Shown in pieces: positions 8,702-17,766 of a stretch of DNA of 55,219 nucleotides. Under the pieces are notes generated by a model. That model did no database searches. It saw only the letters and a list, made by a program, of their open reading frames with translations, and was not told the DNA's origin. Numbering within the stretch: the stretch's first letter is position 1; each line of letters starts with the position of its first letter. The stretch is taken from positions 1-55,219 of the forward strand of contig NCHD01000010.1 in NCBI GenBank assembly GCA_002257045.1, in the 5' to 3' direction. A program made the position numbers and the translations under genes. This DNA comes from Hydrogenophilales bacterium 16-61-112. Its GTDB lineage: Bacteria; Pseudomonadota; Gammaproteobacteria; Burkholderiales; Thiobacillaceae.

Positions 8702-11700
8702 TTATTTACCGCCGCCACGCCGGGGCTCGCCGGTAACGGTGTGCAACGGCCGAGCCAGCGCCCAGCCCCAGGAGTTGCCGATATACAGCGTATCGCCCAG
8801 CACAGTCGGATGGTTGTAGGTAAACGCCCCGCCGACCGGGTAAGTGTTCAACTGCGTACCGGTACGCGCATCGAAGGTGATCAGGCTGTCGCCCACGGGC
8901 TGGATCAGCCGGGAATGATCGACCACCACACCGGGACCCCAACTGGGTTTTCCGAGCGTCATCGCGACCGGGGTTTGCCATAGTTGCGTACCGTCGCGCA
9001 CGTCGAGCGCAACCACCGCCTGATCCATCGGATTGCTCATGAAAACCGTGTTGTTGTCGATCACCGGGGTCGGGCCCACGAAGCCGTAGGGCGGCACGCC
9101 GGAACTCAGCGCCTGGGTCCAGACGATGTCGCCGGTTTTCGCGTTCAGTGCAAAGGCGGTCAGCGTGACCGGGCCGTCGAGCGTATCCTCACCAACAAAA
9201 ATACTGCTGACCACCAGGCCGCGATTCTGGTCCACGGCAGGCGAGACAGCGGAAAAGCCGGTGACATAGGTATCGGGGAAGGTCTGTTTCCAGACGATGC
9301 TGGCGTCATCGAGATTGATGGCGACGAATTCGTCCGGCATGGCCTTGCCCACAACCATGATCGGCGCCTGACTGCCGGGTTGACGGTAAATGTTCGCTGA
9401 GCTGATCGAGTTGAAGCCGCCCAGACTGACTTTGGGCGAACCGACGCCGTTCATGAATGTGCTCACCGGCGCCCCCGTCTCGGCGTTGATCGCCCAGATC
9501 CGCCCGTCGCCAGCGACCCAATACAGATTGCCCTTGTCATACAACGGGGTCATGGCGCTGGTTGCGCCTGCGGTATAAAAGGTCCATTTTTCCACCCCGG
9601 TCTCGGGATCAAGCCCGGTCAGGTGCTGGAATCCGCTGCCGGCCTGGGTGCTGGCCGAATCTGCCCGGAACGTGGCCGTTGACCCCAGCGGAAAATGCGG
9701 GTCGCCTGCGCTGACCACGACGGTCTTGGGTGTCACCAGCGGCTGACCGAAGTTTGCATTGCTGGTACGGTACGTCCAGATCACCTTGCCCGTGGTGGCG
9801 TTCAACGCGTTGATCGTGTTGCGATCGCTGCCGACATAACTGATGCCGTTGACCTGGGTGATGCCCGTGCCCACGCCAAAGGCGAGGTGCGTCATGTGAG
9901 TGGCGGCCTCGGTACCAAATATGGCTTCATTCCGTGGCGGTGCATTCAGCGGAATCGCATCGTTCATCGGCGTACTCCAGGAAATGCCGTCCGGTCCGTT
10001 GGGAACGAACGCGTTATTCTCCTGCCCCCCCGCGTACGCCAGCCAGGTCACAGGAAACGCTTTAGCCTGCTTTTTGCTTGGCAACGCTGCTGCATCAAAG
10101 TAAATGGGCTTTTGTGCGGGGATCGGGTGTGGCGGTGGAAACGGCCGCTGACCGAAGCCCGGCGAACTCATCAGGTAATCGAGTGGCGCCGCGAACACCC
10201 ATCCGGACAGTGCCCCCAGATAAACCATATTGCCCAACACGGCCGGCTGGTTGGCAGAGAAAGCAGAGAAGGTTCCGGGCGTTTCGAAATCGTTGAGTAT
10301 CACGCCGGTGGCGGCGTCGAAAGTCCGTATGTCGCGCCCTTCCACATGCAGGATCTTGCCGTCGATATAGACGCCCGCAGCGTGTCCGCGGTGGCGTTGA
10401 TTGGGGGTGTCGTCGGGTTCTTCCAGGCTGGTGGCCCATATCAACGCGCCCGTCGTGATGTTGTAGGCACGATAGGTCTCGTTGAGCGGATTGCCCATAT
10501 AAACCACGTCGCCGTTCACCATGGGCACCGAGCCTTTGAAACCGGGAATCGCAGGGCCGGTGCCGCCCGAAGCGGACCAGCGCACCGCGCCGGTCGTCGC
10601 ATCGAGCGCGTACACCACGAGATCGAATACCCCGCTGGTGGCGGTCGACGTGAATACATTGGTGATGACGACGCCATTGACCTGATCCACCACGACCGGA
10701 GTGTCGCCGGGCGCGTTGGAGGAAGCGCCAACCGGTGTATAGGACCAGCCCAGCACCGGCGCTGCCGGATTGGTCACGTCCACCGCAATGATTCTGCCCG
10801 GCCGGTTCACCCCATAGGTGATGAACAGGCGGCCGTCTGCGGTCTTGAACCAGTTCGGCGACGCCAGACCGGAATATCCTTCTCCGGGGTTGGTGAACGT
10901 CGACAGCAGCGCACCGCTGCTGGCATTCAATATATATAGGTGGCCGTCACCGTTGGTGATGTAGAGCTTGCCGTCCTTGTAGATCGGGGACGGGCGTGAT
11001 GCGCCCATAGTATCGAAGCGCCACAATTGCGCACCGGTCAAACCGTCCAGGGCATAGACCGACGAGAACGACGCGCCGCGGTCATGGGTCATGCCGTTCT
11101 TGAAGCGAATGGTGTTTTCGAGGTTGTAGTTGGCGTCGCCGGACGACACGAACACGATGGGGCGGCCGCCGATCTTTTCGACCGCGACCTGGCTATTGCC
11201 AGCGGTGCTGATCAGCTTCGTCTTCCAGATGGGTGCGCCGGTCCTGGCCTCGACCGCCCACACCTCGTTGCGGCTCAGGGGCGAGTAGACGATACCGTCG
11301 ACGACCGAGACACCCATCAAGTTGCCTAACGTGCCCGCGACCGCCGATCCCCAGCTCTGGGTGCCATCGTCCGGGAAAGCAGGAATCGCGCCCGACAAAC
11401 GCAGAAACTCGTCGCCAGTCAGCGGGGCGGCCCAGAATACGCCGCTACGCAAAAACTCGGGCGCGTCGGCCGGTATGGGAAACAGCGTGTTGTGCTGCTG
11501 GTTGAACCCCAATTGATTCCAGCGCTCCGGAAAAGCCGAACGCGCATCCGCGTCGGCATAGGTCGTTGCCGGCTTGAACGTCAGCAAGGCATCGAGATTT
11601 TCCGGCATGCTGCAATTGAACATTTGCTCGGTGCGCAAGGTTTCAGGATTGCACGGCGGGCCGTCGCTGGCCACGACCGGGGTCAGGGCGAACGCCTGCG

Positions 11701-11749
11701 CTACGCATAAAGCCGTGAGGCGGAGTGAGAAATCGGCAAGGGTTTTCAT
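8702..11749 (-). CDS. Secreted double PQQ-type beta-propeller protein, tetrathionate-hydrolase-like module duplicated
   Basis: A 1015-residue protein with a Sec signal peptide (cleavage probably after VVAS, about residue 28). It holds many PQQ-binding-like repeat units (for example VWAVEARTGAPIWKT, INALNATTGKVIWTYR, VVALDVRDGTQLW). Two halves can be recognised, about residues 73-540 and 566-1010. Each opens with FPxxW followed by a Gly/Gln/Asn-rich segment, and each ends with a similar phrase (NQPAVLGNMVYLGALSGW and NHPTVLGDTLYIGNSWGW). Each half is about the size of tetrathionate hydrolase, a PQQ-like propeller enzyme. A Cys pair (residues 33 and 46) follows the signal. GGAG sits 7 bp before the ATG. 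The next gene upstream encodes a full-length paralogue. A PQQ-dependent dehydrogenase or a non-catalytic scaffold are alternatives. Confidence 0.7.
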   Translation of the reverse strand: MKTLADFSLRLTALCVAQAFALTPVVASDGPPCNPETLRTEQMFNCSMPENLDALLTFKPATTYADADARSAFPERWNQLGFNQQHNTLFPIPADAPEFLRSGVFWAAPLTGDEFLRLSGAIPAFPDDGTQSWGSAVAGTLGNLMGVSVVDGIVYSPLSRNEVWAVEARTGAPIWKTKLISTAGNSQVAVEKIGGRPIVFVSSGDANYNLENTIRFKNGMTHDRGASFSSVYALDGLTGAQLWRFDTMGASRPSPIYKDGKLYITNGDGHLYILNASSGALLSTFTNPGEGYSGLASPNWFKTADGRLFITYGVNRPGRIIAVDVTNPAAPVLGWSYTPVGASSNAPGDTPVVVDQVNGVVITNVFTSTATSGVFDLVVYALDATTGAVRWSASGGTGPAIPGFKGSVPMVNGDVVYMGNPLNETYRAYNITTGALIWATSLEEPDDTPNQRHRGHAAGVYIDGKILHVEGRDIRTFDAATGVILNDFETPGTFSAFSANQPAVLGNMVYLGALSGWVFAAPLDYLMSSPGFGQRPFPPPHPIPAQKPIYFDAAALPSKKQAKAFPVTWLAYAGGQENNAFVPNGPDGISWSTPMNDAIPLNAPPRNEAIFGTEAATHMTHLAFGVGTGITQVNGISYVGSDRNTINALNATTGKVIWTYRTSNANFGQPLVTPKTVVVSAGDPHFPLGSTATFRADSASTQAGSGFQHLTGLDPETGVEKWTFYTAGATSAMTPLYDKGNLYWVAGDGRIWAINAETGAPVSTFMNGVGSPKVSLGGFNSISSANIYRQPGSQAPIMVVGKAMPDEFVAINLDDASIVWKQTFPDTYVTGFSAVSPAVDQNRGLVVSSIFVGEDTLDGPVTLTAFALNAKTGDIVWTQALSSGVPPYGFVGPTPVIDNNTVFMSNPMDQAVVALDVRDGTQLWQTPVAMTLGKPSWGPGVVVDHSRLIQPVGDSLITFDARTGTQLNTYPVGGAFTYNHPTVLGDTLYIGNSWGWALARPLHTVTGEPRRGGGK

Positions 11750-11815
11750 GAGTGTTCTCCAGTAATATAGTCAGGTTTCAGATGGCAGTGGCCATCGTTC
11801 ACCGGGTGTCTGCCA

Positions 11816-11844
11816 GGCGGCCGGGCAATGCGTGTCCGGCCGCC
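11816..11844. other. Strong intergenic hairpin between the two propeller genes
   Basis: A perfect 9 bp inverted repeat (GGCGGCCGG at 11816-11824, CCGGCCGCC at 11836-11844) with an 11-base loop lies in the 149 bp between the paralogues. It lacks a T run on either side, so it is more likely an attenuator or mRNA-stabilising hairpin than a full terminator. Confidence 0.5.
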
Positions 11845-11898
11845 ACTGCTGATAGGTCTCGTACTGACATATCCGTGCATTCATGGCACGGGGCTTGA

Positions 11899-14800
11899 TC
11901 AATCATCTTCATCCTCCTCCTTGTCGCCTGTCACCTGTTTCACCGGCAGCGCGGTAACCCAGCCCCACGAGTTGCCGATGTAGAGCGTTTTTCCAATCAC
12001 GGTGGGATGGTTGTATGTCATCGAACCGCCGAGCGTGAGCTGATTGAGCTCGCTGCCGGTTTTGGCGTCGAAGGTATACAGCGTGGGGCCGACGGGTTGA
12101 ATCAGCTTCCCTTTCACCAGCACGCCCGGTCCCCAGCTCAGGCGACCCGGCAAGGTGGTGACTGGAGACCGCCACTCGATAGCGCCGGTCATCAGGTCCA
12201 GTGCGACCACATCGTTGCCGATCGGGTTGTTCATATACGCCGTGTCTCGGTCGAGTAAGGGCGTGGGGCCGACGAAACCGCCGACCGGAATCGCGCCGGT
12301 GGCGATGGCTTGTTTCCACACCACTTGCCCGGTCGTGGCATTCAGCGCGAACGCCAGTTGGGTAATCGTGTTGTTCGCGACATCGGCATCAATCAGGACC
12401 GTACCGACGACCAGGCCACTTATCTGGCTCACCGCCGGCGGTACCGTCGCGAATCCGGTCAGATAGCTGACGCCGGCGGCTGCCAGGTCTTGCGTCCAGA
12501 CCACGGCTGCTGTTGCCAGATCGATCGCCACCATGCGGTTAGGCATGCTCATGCCCACCACCATGATGTCAGTGCCGCCCTTGCGATAGACGTTTGCCGA
12601 AGAAATCGCATTGAATCCACCCAGCGACAGCACGGGCAGGCCGTCTACGTCCATGAACGGGGCGACCGGCTCGCCGCTATCGGCATTGACTGCCCATACC
12701 TTGCCTTCGCCGTTCACCCAGTACAGATTGTCCTTGCTGTAAAGCGGGGTCATCGAACTGGTTCCCAGGCCACTGAACACGGTCCATTTTTCGACGCCCG
12801 TGAGCGGATTGAAGCCGCGCATATAGCCCCAGTTGTCGCCGACCGAAGTGGCCGGCGAGCGGGTCCGGAACGCACCCGTGCCGCCCAGACTCAGCCATGG
12901 ATCGCCACCACCGAGCACCACGGTGTTGGGCGTGACGACGGGTTGGCCGAAATTGGCATTCTGGGTGCGCGCGCGCCAGATCACTTTTCCGGTGGAGGCG
13001 TTCAGGGCGTTGACCGAGAAACGATCGCTGCCTGTGTACAGGATGCCGTTCGCAGGTGAGACGCCGGAGCCGACGCCCACATACTGATGCATCATGTGAC
13101 TGGCGATCTCGTCGCCATATAGCGCGGCGTCGAGGGGCGGCGACTCGAGGGGGTAGGCATCCTTGAGCGGGGTTTGCCAGGCGATTTTGCCGGGCCCCTT
13201 GGGCAAGTAGCTGTTGTGGTCCTGGCCGCCGGCATAAGCCAGCCATTCTTTGGGAAACTCCTTCGCCTGCTGCTTGTTTGGCAAGGCGGCAGCATTGAGC
13301 ATTTCCGGCAGGATGGGCGGTAGCGGCAGGGATTCGATCGGCAACAGGCCTCGATCCACGCCGGACTGGCTCATGATGAAATCGACAGGGGCAGCGAAGA
13401 CCCAGCCCGAGATAGACGACTGAATCATCAGCTTGCCGATGATCACCGGCTGGTTGATGCCCCAGACGGCAAACAGTCCGGGATTTTCAAAACGGTTGAG
13501 TTCGACGCCGGTTGCGGCATCCAGGGTGTGGATGTCACGTCCCTCGGCGACGATCACCTTGCCCTCGTAGAAAACCGCTGCCGACCGTGGCCGATGGGTG
13601 AATTCCGGCAGGTCGTCCGGTTCACGGAAATCGGTCACCCATAGACGCGTACCGCTGACCGCATCGAATGCCTGAAATGTGCCGTTGGACGTGTTGCCTG
13701 CGTAGACCACGCCATCGTGCACCATGGGCACGCTGCCCTTGAAGCCGGGAGGACTGTCGCCCTCGCCCATCAAGTGGCTCCACACGACGGCACCGGTGGT
13801 GGCATTGAGCGCGAGCATGTTCAGATCAAACACTGGCGCTGCATCCGTCCCCGTGTTGATAAACACCGTGGTGTACACCAATCCGAGATCGGGATCGACC
13901 GCGGCGGAAGTGTCGCCCGGCGCATTGGCCGTGGCGTCCACAGGCGTATGTGTCCATGCCAGCGTCGGCGCAGTGGGATTGGTCACGTCCATCGCCAGGA
14001 TACGACGCGGTCGAATGGTGCCGTAATAAATCAACTCGCGTCCATCCGCTGTGGTGTACCAGTTCGCCGCAGCAAGCCCGCTAAAGCCTTTACCGGGGTT
14101 GGTGACATTGCCCAATTCCGCACCGCTCGCGGCGTCCAGCACGATGAACTTGTTGTTATTGGTGGTGACGTACAACTTGCCGTTGCGGTAGACCGGCGTC
14201 GGTCGTGCCGAACCCCTGGTGTCGTAACGCCAGACCTGTTCTCCCGTCAGACCGTCGAAAGCGTAGATCCCGGAAAAGTTGGCGCCGCGAAAATGTGGCT
14301 TGTCGTTGGTGAAATCGATCGCGTTCTGAACGGTAAAGGCGGCATCGCCCACCGGTGAAAACACCATCAGCCGACCGCCGACTTCCTCGACTAGCGCCTG
14401 GCCCATCCCGGCGGCGGTGGTAACCTCCTTGTGCCAGATTGGTACGCCCGTGTCGGCCCGTATCGCCCATATATCGCGACGTCCGTTCTGTACATAGGCG
14501 ATGCCGCGCGCGACCGACGGGCCCATCACGTTCCCGAGATACTGCGACGTGGTCGATCCCCATGCCTCAGCGTCGCCGCTGGCCGGTAGTGCGCGCCGAA
14601 TATCCATGAAATCGAGGCCCGTGAGCGGCGCAGCCCAGAAGGTCCCCTGCTGGAGGAATTCGGGAGCATCGGCAGACACGCCGAACACCGGGTTATGGCG
14701 CTGGTTGAACCCGAGTTGACTCCAGTTCTGGGGAAAATGCGCCGCGCCCGCGATGGCCGGCGCGGACGCGCGGGCCACGGTAGGCACAGAGCGGCTGGTG

Positions 14801-14994
14801 GTGGGCAACGGTTTGACCACGAGTTTCGGATTCGATGTATACGCCTCGCAGCGGAACATCTCGGGAGTCCCGACCTTGTCTGGCGAACAAGGCTTGGGTT
14901 TGGGGGCGGCACTGGCGTTGGCGGACAACGTGAACGATCCCGCCGCGATCAACGCAACCAGTAAGCGGGATCGCCAGACTTGGTTCGTGTTCAT
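11899..14994 (-). CDS. Secreted double PQQ-type beta-propeller protein, paralogue of the downstream gene
   Basis: A 1031-residue exported protein that aligns end to end with its neighbour. It has a Sec signal ending near ASA, a Cys pair in PCSPDKVGTPEMFRC, and the shared motifs NWSQLGFNQRHNPVFG, DAPEFLQQGTFWAAPLTG, and ANFGQPVVTPNTVV. The same internal duplication is visible: FPQNW opens the first half, FPKEW the second, and both close with a related GW-containing strand. The C-terminus ends in an acidic tail (DKEEDEDD) missing from the paralogue. The frame is open to 15222, but AAGGAG six bases before the ATG at 14994 and the signal peptide define the start. Tandem position suggests gene duplication after the internal fusion. 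A polythionate-hydrolase-like role is inferred from fold and neighbours. Confidence 0.7.
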   Translation of the reverse strand: MNTNQVWRSRLLVALIAAGSFTLSANASAAPKPKPCSPDKVGTPEMFRCEAYTSNPKLVVKPLPTTSRSVPTVARASAPAIAGAAHFPQNWSQLGFNQRHNPVFGVSADAPEFLQQGTFWAAPLTGLDFMDIRRALPASGDAEAWGSTTSQYLGNVMGPSVARGIAYVQNGRRDIWAIRADTGVPIWHKEVTTAAGMGQALVEEVGGRLMVFSPVGDAAFTVQNAIDFTNDKPHFRGANFSGIYAFDGLTGEQVWRYDTRGSARPTPVYRNGKLYVTTNNNKFIVLDAASGAELGNVTNPGKGFSGLAAANWYTTADGRELIYYGTIRPRRILAMDVTNPTAPTLAWTHTPVDATANAPGDTSAAVDPDLGLVYTTVFINTGTDAAPVFDLNMLALNATTGAVVWSHLMGEGDSPPGFKGSVPMVHDGVVYAGNTSNGTFQAFDAVSGTRLWVTDFREPDDLPEFTHRPRSAAVFYEGKVIVAEGRDIHTLDAATGVELNRFENPGLFAVWGINQPVIIGKLMIQSSISGWVFAAPVDFIMSQSGVDRGLLPIESLPLPPILPEMLNAAALPNKQQAKEFPKEWLAYAGGQDHNSYLPKGPGKIAWQTPLKDAYPLESPPLDAALYGDEIASHMMHQYVGVGSGVSPANGILYTGSDRFSVNALNASTGKVIWRARTQNANFGQPVVTPNTVVLGGGDPWLSLGGTGAFRTRSPATSVGDNWGYMRGFNPLTGVEKWTVFSGLGTSSMTPLYSKDNLYWVNGEGKVWAVNADSGEPVAPFMDVDGLPVLSLGGFNAISSANVYRKGGTDIMVVGMSMPNRMVAIDLATAAVVWTQDLAAAGVSYLTGFATVPPAVSQISGLVVGTVLIDADVANNTITQLAFALNATTGQVVWKQAIATGAIPVGGFVGPTPLLDRDTAYMNNPIGNDVVALDLMTGAIEWRSPVTTLPGRLSWGPGVLVKGKLIQPVGPTLYTFDAKTGSELNQLTLGGSMTYNHPTVIGKTLYIGNSWGWVTALPVKQVTGDKEEDEDD

Positions 14995-15186
14995 TTGATA
15001 CTCCTTTTGCGCGGCTGCAGGGCCTGACGCTTTATTGGAAACAAGTGGAAGTGCGAAAGCCCAGCACCCTGAAACAGAAAGCGTCGCATGTTGTCCATCA
15101 CCCGATGCCCCGCCAGATTGCAAATCCAGCACTGAAGAACATGCTGCGTACTGGACCGGTGCTGCATGACAAGTACGCCTCAGAAG

Positions 15187-15216
15187 AAAGGCTGCCCGTT
15201 CGTACAAGGAGCAGCC
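15187..15216 (-). terminator. Probable terminator of the SoxB-like gene at 15241-17088
   Basis: On the minus strand, GGCTGC pairs with GCAGCC (arms 15211-15216 and 15190-15195) and is followed by TTTCTTCT. It lies about 25 bp after the stop of the SoxB-like gene and before the propeller gene, suggesting separate transcription units. Confidence 0.5.
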
Positions 15217-15240
15217 CTTCATTTCGATCCCAAAAGCCTT

Positions 15241-17088
15241 TTAGAAAATCGTCGGTACGCCGAGCAGGGGCTGGATTTCAGGGTTTCCGTAGACCGGTGC
15301 CGGCAATGCGAACAGGTTGTTCACCCGGCCCATCTCCGGATTGGCGACATTGTTTTTCAGGTAGTTCGCCACCACTGCGGTCCCGTCAAGCGCTTCCTCG
15401 TCGGCACCCTTGACGACCGTCACGGCCGCCTGGGTTCTGATGCCGCCGACCACCTGCGGATCCTGTGCATACCAGTAACCAGCGAAGGTATAGGATGCAA
15501 GCGGATCGAGCGGCTCCCAGGTACCGGTCGCAGCCCGCTGGATGCGGACGTTGGAAATACGCGAACCCAATGGTCTATAGGCATCGATATCCATCCGCAC
15601 CCCGCCATACCCATTCAGCCAGCCGCCTGTCCAGGCGAAGACATCAGGATTCAGTGAGCCGTTAGCGCTATTCTCGATATTGTTTTTAATCTGTTGGCCG
15701 GTGAGGGTGATCTTGGCAATTTGCGGACCAATGGGAATATGGTGATAGATGTCCTCAAGCTTGATCGGGCCAGGTCGAACACGCGTGCCGTAGCGGAAGC
15801 CACGGAAATGACCGATATCGGCACCAGCCTGATCCCGGAACACGTCGGCATAGAAGTTAGACGAACTGCCTTCCAGAACCCCGGGGATGGGATGGTCCGA
15901 AAAGTTGCCGCGGTAAAGATCGATCTCGGCTATGCCGACTACTTTGTCGATCGGGGTGGCCAGCACGGTGCCGTTGATCGGATTGGTGTGTGCCACCAAT
16001 GCGGGGCCTTTGACAAAAGGGGCACGGATATTTCTGACCAGACTGTCGATACCCTTGTCCGCCTTGATATCGTCCGTGATGTGGTGCAATGCATAGGCGT
16101 ATGAGGCAATTTTCTTGCCGCCTTCACCAGGGTTGATCACTAGGTCCAGCTGAGCGATACGCGTGCCGTCCTGACCGGCTTCGGACACAATCGCACCACT
16201 TTCTGCAATGATTTCACGTGGTGTTTCCTCGTGCATGTCCGAGGACAACACAATGTCGATTTCCGGATTGGCGTTGGCAATCAAGACGTTTTTCGCCAGA
16301 CCGAACTCGGAAACCAGAATGATCAGGTCGACTTTTTCCTCATGTTTCAACTTGTCTACATAACCGGGGATTTCTTCAGCGTCTGCGGTAAAGTCGATCC
16401 CGACCGTCACGAACGGTCCCAGCGCATTGATCGCCCGCTCGCTTGACAAGCCAAGCACGCCGATCTTGACGCCATTAACATTCTTCACAAAATAAGGCGG
16501 CAAGAGCAAATTGGTCGTGCCGGCGTGATAGACGTTGGCAGCGACCGCACCGTATCGGGTTGCGGAAGGCCCTGTGCCGGTGCCGACTCCGAACAACTCG
16601 AGGAACCGGTCCTTGCCATACAAGTAGTCCCAGTTACCGGGGGCCATGCCTTCAATGCCGAAACGGTCCAGCACATCAATCAGCGCCTGGCCACGCGTGT
16701 AAAGTGCTTCGGCGCTGCCCTGAATGGTGTCGCCAGTATTGAATAGCACGACATTCTTTTTTTCCTGGCGAATTTGTTCGATCTTGGTGAACATCCGCGC
16801 CAGGCCCCCTTCTTCACCGCCCTCACCTTCGTCGCGCAGAGTCGGCCTGGGAATCATGTGGCCATGGATATCGCCGATTTGCACCAGAGTGATTTTGATG
16901 CCGCCATTCGAAGACGCTTTCTCCGCTTTGGCACTATCGCCGGCGAGCGCCAGCCCACCGGACGTGGCAGCAAACAACACGACAGCCCCCAGAACGTCCC
17001 ACGCGCGCAGCTGACTATAAAATCCAGCAGTGCGAGTTGTCGCACCGCTAGCTGGATTGTAACGATCGGCAATATTAAAAATTTTCAT
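15241..17088 (-). CDS. SoxB-like metallohydrolase (5'-nucleotidase superfamily)
   Basis: A 615-residue exported enzyme with an N-terminal metallophosphoesterase domain and a C-terminal 5'-nucleotidase domain. Metal-site motifs are GDIHGH, NTGDTIQGSAEALYTRGQ, GNWDYLYG, and SSDMHEE. The QGSAEALxTRGQ stretch is the SoxB type: SoxB is the di-Mn hydrolase that releases sulfate from the SoxYZ carrier. The usual GNHE of nucleotidases is GNWD here, with Trp in place of the catalytic-loop His, again as in SoxB-like enzymes. The signal anchor follows a long N-terminal region. The frame is open to 17169, but GGAGG five bases before the ATG at 17088 fixes the start. No soxY or soxZ is in the window, so the substrate is uncertain. 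It is divergent from its paralogue at 17767. Confidence 0.75.
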   Translation of the reverse strand: MKIFNIADRYNPASGATTRTAGFYSQLRAWDVLGAVVLFAATSGGLALAGDSAKAEKASSNGGIKITLVQIGDIHGHMIPRPTLRDEGEGGEEGGLARMFTKIEQIRQEKKNVVLFNTGDTIQGSAEALYTRGQALIDVLDRFGIEGMAPGNWDYLYGKDRFLELFGVGTGTGPSATRYGAVAANVYHAGTTNLLLPPYFVKNVNGVKIGVLGLSSERAINALGPFVTVGIDFTADAEEIPGYVDKLKHEEKVDLIILVSEFGLAKNVLIANANPEIDIVLSSDMHEETPREIIAESGAIVSEAGQDGTRIAQLDLVINPGEGGKKIASYAYALHHITDDIKADKGIDSLVRNIRAPFVKGPALVAHTNPINGTVLATPIDKVVGIAEIDLYRGNFSDHPIPGVLEGSSSNFYADVFRDQAGADIGHFRGFRYGTRVRPGPIKLEDIYHHIPIGPQIAKITLTGQQIKNNIENSANGSLNPDVFAWTGGWLNGYGGVRMDIDAYRPLGSRISNVRIQRAATGTWEPLDPLASYTFAGYWYAQDPQVVGGIRTQAAVTVVKGADEEALDGTAVVANYLKNNVANPEMGRVNNLFALPAPVYGNPEIQPLLGVPTIF

Positions 17089-17766
17089 GTCAGCCTCCAT
17101 CAAGTCGTGTTGTTCACAAGAATTCGAGGGATGAAATCGGGTCCGTTTTCCGGAATGCATCTCCGGCATGCGTCACCAGTAAAACGTCAAGTCCATCTCC
17201 CTTGTGAGCATTACAGTTCGCAGCGCGGACCTAAACAATCCTCGAAATCACTACGCCGTGATATGGCGGGTATTGATTTTGGAAGAGGCAAGACCTGGCC
17301 GAACCGCAGGCCGATACAATAAAAGCCCTTCAAACCAATCCCTTCTGGCGTCAACCCGTGCCTCCCTAGCTGCATCGGCAGGCACGTCACGGCAGCCAAC
17401 GCCGGTGTGTCAGCTGTGCCCGCAATGTCGTTTCCGGATGAGGGAGCAGATCGAACCCGAACGGATACGCGTCAGTCGCTGCCTACGTAGCGTGTCGCCT
17501 CGTCCTACGGGAAGTGAAGCGCCGCACGGACAGCAACAGGCGACGATCGGCCATATACTCGTATGGTTCGCGACAAGTTCGTAGTTCGAATGGTTTGCCT
17601 GGCTTGTCGGCAGAGCTGTTTCGGTGCGTCACTGTTCGAAACACCCGGTAACTGACGGTAATACGGGTTGCTGAAATAATTACATGCTTAAAGATTGGTC
17701 TCGTAGCTCTGCCATGGCTTTAATCCAGGCGACTCAGGCACAGTCAAAAATGAACCAAGGGCCGTA
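17089..17766. promoter_or_regulatory. 678 bp divergent intergenic region between two SoxB-like genes
   Basis: No gene that I can support lies here; short frames on both strands show no family features or good ribosome sites. Because both flanking genes start outward from it, it must hold both promoters. A weak inverted repeat ACCCG...CGGGT (17643-17668) lies about 100 bp before the plus-strand gene. An AT-richer stretch at 17672-17690 could be promoter DNA. No operator can be named. Confidence 0.45.

Noticed and set aside
14995-15222. Upstream extension of the second propeller gene to 15222
   Set aside because: The signal peptide and AAGGAG ribosome site place the start at 14994; the extra residues have no signal or similarity to the paralogue.
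17204-17584. Open frame of 126 codons between the two SoxB-like genes
   Set aside because: No recognisable domain or signal, no ribosome site, and the composition looks like non-coding DNA; opposite-strand frames of similar length occur in the same place.
17643-17668. ACCCG...CGGGT inverted repeat before the second SoxB-like gene as an operator
   Set aside because: Arms are only 5 bp and such repeats are frequent by chance; kept as a note only.
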